28,105 nt of DNA from an uncultured Acetatifactor sp. (GTDB lineage: Bacteria > Bacillota > Clostridia > Lachnospirales > Lachnospiraceae). Below, piece after piece: positions 14,967 to 21,836 of the stretch. Location of the stretch: positions 1 to 28,105 of the forward strand of contig CAJUJN010000055.1 of NCBI GenBank assembly GCA_910586775.1, given 5' to 3'. The translations under genes were made by a program, and so were the position numbers. Numbering within the stretch: the first letter of the stretch is position 1; each line of letters opens with the position of its first letter. Under the pieces are notes generated by a model. The model worked only from the letters and a program-made list of their open reading frames with translations, was not told where the DNA came from and ran no database searches.

Positions 14967-16553
14967 CTATCTTTGCTCTGTATATTTCTCAATCCGACAC
15001 TGATGTGTCCTCTTCCCCACCGGGGCTTCCTTTTCATAGCTGATCCCTACCAGGAGGATATCGCCGCCGTAGCCTTTCAAAGCCTCCGGATACCGCCTGT
15101 CCAGAATCTGACGGATGGCCCCATCCGCCGACTGGTTCCACTTAAGCTCCACTACCAGAGCCGGCAGCATGGAATTCCTCTTGGGCAGGTACACCACATC
15201 CGCGTAACCGGCCCCTGCCGGCAATTCCTCGAACATCACATATTCGTCTCCATAGCTGAAATAAGCCCGCTTGATCACGCTCCGCAGCGCCTGCTCATTG
15301 TTATAGTACAGCGGCGATTCCTCCTCGTGGATCTTCTCGATCTGCCTTGCCACGGCCTCCTGGTCTCCGCGGACGGTGTCCTCGATAAGCCGTGTGCTCT
15401 CCTGCACTCTCCGGATGGTGTCGTCACGTTTTACATGCCGGATGGCTCTGGAGAATTCCAGCCGGATTTCTTCGTTGGGGATATGTGCCCGCTGCGTCTC
15501 TTCATCATAGGTCAGATAGCCCAGATGGATCAGCAGCGTCAGCACATCGTCCCTGTCCCGGAAGGTCGCCAGATCGTTGGCAAATCCTCTCGTGTCCACC
15601 TTCGTGTCCACGCCGCCGATCAGCTCCGTGACCGTCCTGCCCAGTCCGTCAAAGTCAAGGCTGATATATCCCATCAGGCTGTCTGCCGCCGACGACTGTG
15701 TCCAGTAAGAGTCAAAGTCGTCATTGTGGATCGCTTTCATAACGGAATTGGGATTATAGACGGATGCCAGATCCCTGAAGGAATAGCCGTCATACCACTG
15801 CTTCATCTTCTCAAAATCGCTGCCGTAAGTCCGGCAGAGCTCCCTGACCTCATCCTCCGTAAAGCCCACATATTTTCCGAACTGTCTGGGCTTGACCATG
15901 GTATATTCCAGAAAGTCCGATATGGCTGACTGGGAGCCGTCCTTTTTAACAGGGAGGATGCCTGTCATGTAGGCCGCCGCAAAGATTTTACTCGTCATCC
16001 CGCTGTTTTTGAACAGGGAGCGCAGGAATTCCAGGTATTTTCTCTGCAGCCTGGGATGCCCTATGGCCTCCCGGATAGGCGCGTCCCATTCGTCTATGAT
16101 CATGACGAATTTATTTCCCGCTGTTTCCGCCGCATTGGCCAGCGTTGCCGCAAACCCTTTCGCAGCCTTCAGCTCCGGATAGCTTTCCGTCAGTTCCTGG
16201 AGGATGCTCTCCTGGATATAGGGCACCACGTTCGCCACAGAGGCTTCCCCTATGGCCTCCGTCATGTCCAGATAAATCACATCGTACCGGTTCCGATAGT
16301 CCCGGTAATGCCTGTCGCCCGCAACCTCCAGATCGTCAAAAAGCTCTGCCGAATCACAGGTCTTGTCATAATAGGCACACAGCATTTGAGCCGCAAAAGA
16401 TTTCCCGAAGCGGCGGGGCCTGCTGATGCAGGTCAGACGCCTTGGCGTATCGATGGTCTGGTTGATCAGCCCAATCAGCCCCGATTTATCTACATACACA
16501 TCATTCCTGATTCCGGCAAACCCGGCATTGCCGGGATTCAAATAATTACCCAT
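14967..16553 (-). CDS. AAA-ATPase-like protein with C-terminal PD-(D/E)XK nuclease domain
   Basis: This 528-aa protein has the typical two-domain form of the AAA-ATPase_like (PF09820) plus PD-(D/E)XK (PF08011) family. The N-terminus has DVYVDKSGLI and an atypical P-loop, SRPRRFGKS (44-52). Walker B is FVMIIDEWDAPI (149-160). A sensor-like segment (AAAYMTGILPVKKDGSQSA) and WYDGYSF follow. Near the end, GYADVVYLP and ALVVELKW place D452, E469 and K471 as the nuclease motif. The length is normal for the family. Members are very common in Lachnospiraceae and Bacteroidota, often in many copies; the biological role is unsettled. GGAGAAAG precedes the ATG, and a near-consensus promoter lies at 16615-16643. 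Confidence 0.93.
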   Translation of the reverse strand: MGNYLNPGNAGFAGIRNDVYVDKSGLIGLINQTIDTPRRLTCISRPRRFGKSFAAQMLCAYYDKTCDSAELFDDLEVAGDRHYRDYRNRYDVIYLDMTEAIGEASVANVVPYIQESILQELTESYPELKAAKGFAATLANAAETAGNKFVMIIDEWDAPIREAIGHPRLQRKYLEFLRSLFKNSGMTSKIFAAAYMTGILPVKKDGSQSAISDFLEYTMVKPRQFGKYVGFTEDEVRELCRTYGSDFEKMKQWYDGYSFRDLASVYNPNSVMKAIHNDDFDSYWTQSSAADSLMGYISLDFDGLGRTVTELIGGVDTKVDTRGFANDLATFRDRDDVLTLLIHLGYLTYDEETQRAHIPNEEIRLEFSRAIRHVKRDDTIRRVQESTRLIEDTVRGDQEAVARQIEKIHEEESPLYYNNEQALRSVIKRAYFSYGDEYVMFEELPAGAGYADVVYLPKRNSMLPALVVELKWNQSADGAIRQILDRRYPEALKGYGGDILLVGISYEKEAPVGKRTHQCRIEKYTEQR

Positions 16554-16614
16554 GGACTTTCTCCTTTCCTGCTTTCCGTTTCCTGCCCGCCCAGCTTATC
16601 TTGACTGCAATTCT

Positions 16615-16643
16615 ATTATACCCTTCACCCAATCATTTCTCAA
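16615..16643 (-). promoter_or_regulatory. Near-consensus sigma-A promoter of the AAA-ATPase gene
   Basis: On the minus strand TTGAGA (16638-16643) is followed after exactly 17 bases by a perfect TATAAT (16615-16620), about 60 bases before the start codon. The -35 box overlaps the last codons (ATT GAG AAA) of the dead gene fragment at 16633-16800. Confidence 0.8.
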
Positions 16644-16800
16644 TAACGTATTTTCGTACAGAGCCGTCCTCTGTCTCGTCCCGGAACTGACCACTCGAAC
16701 CAGAGAGCCATCAGTCTTCTGCAACTGCCACAAAAATTTGCCCGCCAGATTCTCCTTCCCAGACAGTATCCGGCATCAGGAACAGGAATTTCCCCCAGAT
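16633..16800 (-). pseudogene. C-terminal remnant of an unknown gene with an in-frame stop
   Basis: On the minus strand one frame reads FLFLMPDTVWEGESGGQIFV, AVAED, a TGA, then WLSGSSGQFRDETEDGSVRK to YVIEK and a natural-looking stop. The composition on both sides of the TGA is protein-like and continuous, and TGA could have been GGA. No start is visible; upstream the frame soon meets another stop. It is probably the decayed tail of a gene once located after the 98-aa gene. I do not recognise the family. Confidence 0.4.
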
Positions 16801-16841
16801 AAGTGGCCTCTATTCCCTCTGCGAAAGCAGCAGAGGGCCGG

Positions 16842-17138
16842 TCACAGCCCACAGAATGACCAGCGCCCCTCCCGGCACCACTGGGCGTTGTCAATCATCC
16901 ACTTGCCGTCAACCAGACGCATCAAATAACGATAGTAGAAAATACCCTGTTCCGCATAAATCCAGAACTTGCTTTTCGTGACCCGTTCGCCTGCAGTCAG
17001 ACGATAATCCGTATAAGTCCCGCCTCTCCTCCAGGAAAGATGGACAGGACGCCAGCCGGGACGGGGAGACCGGCTCACCCGCCTGGCAAACAGCTCATCA
17101 ATATCCGCCTGGCTGCCGCTGCCCTTTCGTTCCGCCAT
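16842..17138 (-). CDS. Small uncharacterised basic protein
   Basis: A 98-aa protein whose ATG lies 6 bases after the stop of the LRR gene, with AGGAAC overlapping that stop as ribosome binding site. It is rich in Arg, Trp and Tyr: RRVSRSPRPGWRPVHLSWRR, GTYTDYRLTAGERVTKSKFW, then IFYYRYLMRLVDGKWMIDNA. The end (RWSFCGL) is abrupt and the gene is followed by decayed coding DNA, so the C-terminus may be altered. I cannot assign a family. Coupling suggests it works with, or was acquired together with, the LRR protein. Confidence 0.6.
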   Translation of the reverse strand: MAERKGSGSQADIDELFARRVSRSPRPGWRPVHLSWRRGGTYTDYRLTAGERVTKSKFWIYAEQGIFYYRYLMRLVDGKWMIDNAQWCREGRWSFCGL

Positions 17139-17144
17139 CTGTTC

Positions 17145-17756
17145 CTAGCGGTTCATGTCGTCAAAGAATTCCCGCAGCGCATGAACGGGAGCCTGCAGTT
17201 CGGGACTGTCCAGGGAAATCCTGTTTTTCATGGTTTTGTAGGTGTGGGCATCTTCATAGGCTTTGCGCTCCGCCTCTGTAAACAGCCCCGCCAGCCCTTC
17301 GTCATCTTGCATGTCGGTATCGCTGACCCGCAGCTTATCCCTCCAGGAAATTGCCAGCAGCCCCTCAGGAGTCACATGATGGCAGGCGGCTATGTAGAGA
17401 TTCTCCAGCTTTCCAATCTGTGCAGCCTGGACCAGTCCCTCATCATCCAGGGCCGTCCGCTGCAGGAACAGATCCTTTAAGGGGAGGTCCTTTAACAGTT
17501 CCAGCCCATGCCCGGCAATCTGCCTGCCCCGCAGAAGGGCCAACATATTCAGCTTGGGAGTCTGTGCCAAAACAGGAAAGCAGCGGTCATCAAAGGGGAC
17601 CTCATCCAACGAGACTGTATGAAGCTTCGGGCACTGCCTGACAGCCTCCTGAAGGGTCTCTAAATTCAGCGGCGCTTCTACCCGTTTCGTTCCGTTGCAG
17701 AGATAGGCGCCATCCTGATATTCCAGCATATAGGTATTTGGGGCAAATTCCAACAT
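17145..17756 (-). CDS. Leucine-rich-repeat protein
   Basis: The ATG at 17756 is preceded by GGAGGAG at 8 nt and is preferred over a longer frame extending to 18011, whose extra 85 residues look non-coding. The 203-aa product has an N-terminal strand (PNTYMLEYQDGAYLCNGTKR) and then ribonuclease-inhibitor-like repeats: LETLQEAVRQCPKLHTVSL, LELLKDLPLKDLFLQRTALD, LVQAAQIGKLENLYIAACHH and EGLLAISWRDKLRVSDTD. A helical C-terminus (FTEAERKAYEDAHTYKTMKN) ends at FFDDMNR. It lacks a signal peptide. It lies between a serine hydrolase gene and the 98-aa gene. Its LRRs differ in consensus from the 495-aa and 371-aa heads. The function is unknown; target binding is inferred. Confidence 0.78.
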   Translation of the reverse strand: MLEFAPNTYMLEYQDGAYLCNGTKRVEAPLNLETLQEAVRQCPKLHTVSLDEVPFDDRCFPVLAQTPKLNMLALLRGRQIAGHGLELLKDLPLKDLFLQRTALDDEGLVQAAQIGKLENLYIAACHHVTPEGLLAISWRDKLRVSDTDMQDDEGLAGLFTEAERKAYEDAHTYKTMKNRISLDSPELQAPVHALREFFDDMNR

Positions 17757-17986
17757 AATATTTTCTCCTCCATCAAAAATCTGAATTAACGAGATTACGG
17801 ACATAAAAATTGACCATTCCCAGGGGAACCCGTCGGCACGGACAGGGAAGATACTCCTGTCTTCTTTATTTTCTCCGCCATGTCCCAAGCAGGTTTTTCT
17901 TGTAATTAGATGCCCTCGTTGGCGGCAGGCATCCATGCACACATCTCCTGACCCATCTAACAGAAAGTTGGTATGCGTTTCAGTGC
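17757..17986. other. Gene-free region upstream of the LRR gene
   Basis: No credible frame. The inverted pair GATGCC/GGCATC near 17907-17933, with a short T/A-rich tail on the minus strand, could be a weak terminator for the serine hydrolase gene. No clear promoter pair is seen. Confidence 0.3.
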
Positions 17987-18898
17987 TCAGAAATCGTTGA
18001 GCATTTCCCACACATAATCTGTCAATTGATCTGAGTCCTCTTCCATGTGCGCCAGATAAGTGACCATCAGCCCTCTGCTAGGGAAAATATAGCATTTCTG
18101 TCCCCATTTGCCGCTGATTCGGAAACCGTCCTGATATTTCCAGACAAAATATCCGTAACCGCCTTCCCGGTTCATCTGTTGGATACTGCAGGCTTCCTTT
18201 ACATATTCTCTCGACACGATCCTCGTCCCCTGATACAATCCCTCATCCATCAGCACAAATCCGATGCGGCTCAGCTCATTTACCGTCAGCTCCATTCCGG
18301 AAGCCCCGTAAAAATACCCGTCGGGACATCTTTGAAAAGGCGGGTTTTCGATTCCAAGGGGCCGGAACAGCCGTCTCTGAAGGTAAGCATACAAATCTTC
18401 CTCCAAAGCATTTGCCGCTGCCACTCCGGCCAGGTAAGCAGAGACGTTGCTGTAGTCAAACACCGTCTTTTCCGGCTCTACAGGATATTGCAGAGAATTA
18501 CAGAGCCAACTTTCCCCTTCCGGCCGAAAGGGGAAGCCGGAAACGGACATGGTGAGCAGACGCTTAATTGTCACTTTCCGATACCGTTCCTTTGCCTCTT
18601 CCGGCAATACGGAAAGCGTCTTTTCCGGAATATAAGCCAGGACAGAACGTCCTATATCCATCTTTCCATCATCCGCCGCCATCCCCACTGCCAGTGAGGT
18701 AATAGTCTTTGTTGCGGAATAAATGGGATATCTCCGCCTCGCGACGTCGCCGTACTCGTGAATCCGTTCCTGTCCGGAATATTGCTTATCAGAACTTGCA
18801 GATTTCCCGCCATAATATACTTCCATTCCATGGACTTCCCAGTTATTTTCTTTTATTTTATCGATTAAAGTATCAAAATTTGAATTCCTCTCACCCAA
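17987..18898 (-). CDS. Beta-lactamase-fold serine hydrolase, cytoplasmic
   Basis: The 303-aa protein has all three motifs of class C-like serine hydrolases: SATK (S61, K64), YSN (149-151) and GKWG (263-266), the last standing for the usual KTG/HTG. There is no signal peptide, so it is more likely an intracellular esterase or peptidase than an antibiotic-resistance beta-lactamase. The start is a TTG at 18898; AAAGGAG lies 8 nt before it, and the next ATG (residue 25) has no such site. It is the last gene of a likely unit with the DUF4241-like and LRR/immunity genes. Its place among immunity-type genes is unusual; the substrate is unknown. Confidence 0.88.
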   Translation of the reverse strand: MGERNSNFDTLIDKIKENNWEVHGMEVYYGGKSASSDKQYSGQERIHEYGDVARRRYPIYSATKTITSLAVGMAADDGKMDIGRSVLAYIPEKTLSVLPEEAKERYRKVTIKRLLTMSVSGFPFRPEGESWLCNSLQYPVEPEKTVFDYSNVSAYLAGVAAANALEEDLYAYLQRRLFRPLGIENPPFQRCPDGYFYGASGMELTVNELSRIGFVLMDEGLYQGTRIVSREYVKEACSIQQMNREGGYGYFVWKYQDGFRISGKWGQKCYIFPSRGLMVTYLAHMEEDSDQLTDYVWEMLNDF

Positions 18899-18964
18899 TC
18901 AAAATCTCCTTTCCCCTGAATGCAAGCATACGCCCTGGATATCTCTTAATCCCTTTATTTTCCA

Positions 18965-19224
18965 TCAAAAATACTCCGGGTTCATGAAAAGCACCACCAG
19001 GCAGGCAATCTCTCCCTCTGCGTCCAGCCCCCAGTAGCCGCTGTAGATGCCGTCCCCCCATGCCGCTGCAAAACAGAACCGTCCTTAAGCCGCTCCCAGG
19101 CAGTTTCCACTTGCTTTTCTGCCAACTGTTTCTCTGACGGCTGCTTTCCTGTTTTCTGCCCGGATTTATGTTCCGATTTACCCTGAGCCGACTTCTCTTC
19201 TTTCTTCTTACCAAATAGTCCCAT
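18965..19224 (-). pseudogene. DUF4241-like small protein, split by a frameshift
   Basis: The gene starts at 19224 with AAGGAGGAG upstream and encodes a Lys/Gln/Glu-rich leader (MGLFGKKKEEKSAQGKSEHK) and then VETAWERLKDGSV. A one-base shift near 19080 leads into FCFAAAWGDGIYSGYWGLDA, EGEIACLVVLF and NPEYF, ending at 18965. The GDGxYxxYWGxDxxG stretch is the C-terminal hallmark of DUF4241 proteins, which occur in immunity-type loci. Repaired, it would be about 86 residues, much shorter than usual for DUF4241 (about 200), with the N-terminal part replaced by the charged leader. It could be a natural short form, a decayed gene, or an assembly indel. Confidence 0.6.
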
Positions 19225-19257
19225 GTTCGTAACTCCTCCTTACCTTCCTGTTATCCT

Positions 19258-19404
19258 TTATATAGGTTCCCCAATCCCCTCCATGACCTCCATCAGCTTC
19301 TCATATCCCTCCTCACTGGCGGCCCCATACAGCACTTCCAGGTCGCCGCAGTCCATAATGACAGCCATATTGTCAGGAGCATTGCTGTAAAAACTCATGT
19401 CCAT
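19258..19404 (-). CDS. Likely displaced C-terminus of the 371-aa LRR protein
   Basis: A 48-codon frame overlaps the end of the 371-aa gene: MDMSFYSNAPDNMAVIMDCG then DLEVLYGAASEEGYEKLMEV to MEGIGEPI. It has strong coding character but only a poor ribosome binding site. Removing one base from GGGGACAGAAT near 19424 joins it in frame to the upstream ILFTEEEGT. It is therefore more likely the true end of that protein than a separate gene. It is followed after 33 bases by the DUF4241-like gene. Confidence 0.55.
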   Translation of the reverse strand: MDMSFYSNAPDNMAVIMDCGDLEVLYGAASEEGYEKLMEVMEGIGEPI

Positions 19405-20488
19405 TTCCACGGGATTCTGTCCCCTCTTCTTCCGTAAACAAAATGGGAATCCCCGGCCATGTAATCTCCGGCATCTCCTCCAGTCTGTTGAAAAAGAGAC
19501 AGATAATCTGGTCATCTCCCCAGTATCCGGATTCCGGCCTCCGTGTGCAGACTGTGATATGATAATATCCATCAGGCAGGGACAGGATCTGCTCCCGGGG
19601 AAAATCTGTATTCCAGTCGTTCAGCCAGAACAGATCACAGAACTGCAGAGCGCCACCCCTTACTTCCAATGCCAGCCGGATCATCACCGGGAATTCTTTC
19701 GCGATATTGGAATCCGGATAACCTGAGCGGAACCAGAGTACGAAATCCCCTCCCGTGCCTGTGCAGAAAGCCGTGATATCCCCTTTTCTGACGTGCGCAC
19801 CAACCTGTTCCGGATTCGTGAATTCCTCCGTCAGGAAATTGCTTCCCGGGGCAACGGATTTCATGACCTCTGCCGAAAACAGGACAATCCCCATGCCGTC
19901 GATGCCAAGGTGCGCGGTGTCACCCAGGTGCAACGGTTCGCAGGGTGTCTGCTGTTCTGTAGAATGTTCTTCCCTTGCACTGGACGGTTCCGCCTGTGTG
20001 GTATCTTCCGTTTTCTCTTCTTTTATCTCTTTCACACAGGTCAGCTGCTCCAGCACCTCCGTATGTTCCAGCTGGCTGTATGGAGGCAGGATGACCTTCT
20101 TCAGGGCGGGCAATTCTGCCAGCAGGCGGCGGTCTGAGAAGTTGGTGTCCTGTAGATCCAGCTCGCTCAGATTCACGCATTTTGCCAGAAAAGAGTAATC
20201 CTCTATCGCGACATCGTGGAGAGACAGCTGTTTTAGCTTCGTCATTTCCCCAATCAGGGAAAAATCATTGTCCTTTACCGCCAGCCAGGAGGGGAGACGC
20301 ACATCCTCAATTTTCTTCGCAGATGAGAAGTTTCTCTTTCTGCTGTCCATATATTTCATCTTAGCCAGGTCGCTGAATGTCTGCATGTCACGTCCTGTAT
20401 TTCGCTGTATCCACATTACAAGCCTTGGATCGATTCCGTACTGTTTCCTTATCCTGTAAATCCCTCCTGAAAAATTAACACCACTCAT
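19373..20488 (-). CDS. LRR-headed protein with an unrelated C-terminal immunity-like domain
   Basis: The 371-aa product has the same head as the 495-aa protein. A helical pre-LRR segment (1-55) begins GGIYRIRKQYGIDPRLV near residue 8. LRRs follow at about 65-150: DFSLIGEMTKLKQLSLHDVA, DYSFLAKCVNLSELDLQDT and LLAELPALKKVILPP. A Glu/Thr/Ser-rich linker (155-190) leads to a C-terminal domain unlike the HQ-box tail (IGIVLFSAEVMKS-like strand, AHVRKGDITAFCTGTGGDFV, LALEVRGGALQFCDLFWLND, SLPDGYYHITVCTRRP). The last 20 residues look off-frame; the better C-terminus is the frame at 19258-19404. The ATG overlaps the upstream stop (TAATG). The tail probably defines specificity, by analogy with other immunity fusions. 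Confidence 0.72.
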   Translation of the reverse strand: MSGVNFSGGIYRIRKQYGIDPRLVMWIQRNTGRDMQTFSDLAKMKYMDSRKRNFSSAKKIEDVRLPSWLAVKDNDFSLIGEMTKLKQLSLHDVAIEDYSFLAKCVNLSELDLQDTNFSDRRLLAELPALKKVILPPYSQLEHTEVLEQLTCVKEIKEEKTEDTTQAEPSSAREEHSTEQQTPCEPLHLGDTAHLGIDGMGIVLFSAEVMKSVAPGSNFLTEEFTNPEQVGAHVRKGDITAFCTGTGGDFVLWFRSGYPDSNIAKEFPVMIRLALEVRGGALQFCDLFWLNDWNTDFPREQILSLPDGYYHITVCTRRPESGYWGDDQIICLFFNRLEEMPEITWPGIPILFTEEEGTESRGNGHEFLQQCS

Positions 20489-21093
20489 TATTCTTCTCTC
20501 TGCTCAGCAAGATACATACCCCATTCTTCAAATTGTGTCGGAATATCATAAACAGTCTTTCCGTCAAGCTCATATCTCTCGCTCGTTCCTGGGTATTCCT
20601 GCGAAAAAGTATCCCATGCCGTAATCAGATTATCTGTTTTGTCAATTTCATGCGTTTCAAAAAAGTCAGTGTATTTCTCAATGTTCTGGCTATATATAGT
20701 CAGAACATTGTACTTCCCAAACATTATCTCATCGCCGCTTTCGTGGCCGCCATATCCGAATGCAGACAGACCATCATTGAATAAAAGATTTCCGACACGC
20801 CCCATAATTGCAAGCGCCTCTTCACGAGAACAGCCATCAATGTAGTAAATATCTTTATGCAGCCCGCGCACCACTCCAGGTGCAACTTCAGTCTCATCTG
20901 CCAGATTTGCAGGAAGCTCCAAAATAAAGAACTGCGGTTCATCATGCATGACGATAAAATGCTGCATGACTTTTTCTATCTTATCTATCCCAACATTGGC
21001 GGTTATATGGTTTTCTCCGACTTCATACCCCTCATAAAGTTTCTGTGTGGACGAAATCCTTGAACCAGCCTTAAACTTTAATACTTCAGTCAT
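20488..21093 (-). CDS. Uncharacterised cytoplasmic protein, immunity-like by context
   Basis: The ATG at 21093 has GAGGTG 6-7 nt upstream, giving 201 residues. The protein mixes strands and helices: KVMQHFIVMHDEPQFFILEL, RGLHKDIYYIDGCSREEALA, LFNDGLSAFGYGGHESGDEI and FGKYNVLTIYSQNIEKYTDF. It ends in an acidic tail. The SAFGYGGHESGDEIMFGKYN stretch looks strongly conserved, but I cannot name the family. No signal peptide. Its stop overlaps the start of the LRR-headed gene (TAATG), so it is the first gene of a four-gene unit. It is AT-richer than the ABC block. Confidence 0.72.
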   Translation of the reverse strand: MTEVLKFKAGSRISSTQKLYEGYEVGENHITANVGIDKIEKVMQHFIVMHDEPQFFILELPANLADETEVAPGVVRGLHKDIYYIDGCSREEALAIMGRVGNLLFNDGLSAFGYGGHESGDEIMFGKYNVLTIYSQNIEKYTDFFETHEIDKTDNLITAWDTFSQEYPGTSERYELDGKTVYDIPTQFEEWGMYLAEQREE

Positions 21094-21204
21094 AAAAATC
21101 ACCTCAGCTTATACTATTGCATAACGTATCCGACTTTACTCACCCCGATTACTCCACTGCGAAGAACCGTGATGTCTATTGTCTCACAATCAGCCGTATT
21201 TACT

Positions 21205-21636
21205 TTAGTTGGTTTCTGGTTTTGCTGGAACAATGGTCATATCGCATGCATCATTCACAAAGGAATAGATCGGTGAGCCATAGGAACCGTCATCCTCAAT
21301 GCTTTCCATTAGCTTCTCTACAAAAAATTCAATCCAATCCTGTGTCGGCGGCTCTGCTCCCTCTTTTTGTGGCGTAATCCATATGCCGGACGCAGCCTCT
21401 TTCGAATCGGTAAACAATGCCAATCCCACTGTTGAGTCATAAAAATCAAATGAAGCTTCGAATGCCTGTGGAGTCTTTCCATCGTCACCCCTGATATCTA
21501 TACCCTCTGGCACATCGGATTGCGTAATCATCATTCGCCCCAGTATTTTGCCATTCTCTGCCTCAAAAGCAGCAATCTTTCCCTGCTTGATAAGCATCGA
21601 CTCTACGACATCAAACATCTCTTTATCAATCAACAT
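21205..21636 (-). CDS. Uncharacterised acidic protein
   Basis: A 143-aa acidic protein with AGAGGTGG about 9 nt before its ATG. It is mostly beta-rich: GKIAAFEAENGKILGRMMIT, FEASFDFYDSTVGLALFTDS. A WIEFFVEKLMESIEDDG helix and a C-terminal DMTIVPAKPETN follow. No signal peptide or known motif. It stands between the 204-codon gene and the Sel1-repeat gene with about 110 and 200 bases on either side, so it may be a single-gene unit. Size and charge fit an immunity protein; that is only an inference. Confidence 0.68.
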   Translation of the reverse strand: MLIDKEMFDVVESMLIKQGKIAAFEAENGKILGRMMITQSDVPEGIDIRGDDGKTPQAFEASFDFYDSTVGLALFTDSKEAASGIWITPQKEGAEPPTQDWIEFFVEKLMESIEDDGSYGSPIYSFVNDACDMTIVPAKPETN

Positions 21637-21695
21637 AGTTCAAAACCACCTCTTATTCATAGCTTCCAAAAATCCGCATTTATCATTCGTCTCCA

Positions 21696-21836
21696 CTATC
21701 TGACGGTTATATCGTGCACAGTATGGGCTGTCTTGAAAACGCCATCCTAAAGCTCAAAGCCCATCGTTCCGTCACCATTTACCCTTGGCCGCAGACCGCC
21801 CGCCAACTCTTTTGCTGTTGTCATAAATGCCTCCAT
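21696..21836 (-). pseudogene. Short frame coupled to the Sel1 gene, with an in-frame TAG
   Basis: The ATG overlaps the TAA of the Sel1-repeat gene (TAATG). It encodes MEAFMTTAKELAGGLRPRVN then GDGTMGFEL before a TAG at 21747. Reading on gives DGVFKTAHTVHDITVR and a second TAG at 21696. The residues on both sides of the first TAG look like one protein, as if CAG had become TAG. It is either a 29-aa product or the N-terminal rest of a lost gene. Confidence 0.4.

Noticed and set aside
14757..15929. A 390-codon plus-strand frame
   Set aside because: It is antisense to the lipoprotein and AAA-ATPase genes and has no recognisable motif.
17757..18011. N-terminal extension of the LRR protein by 85 residues
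   Set aside because: The extension has no protein-like pattern and overlaps the end of the serine hydrolase gene, while the internal ATG at 17756 has a near-perfect ribosome binding site.
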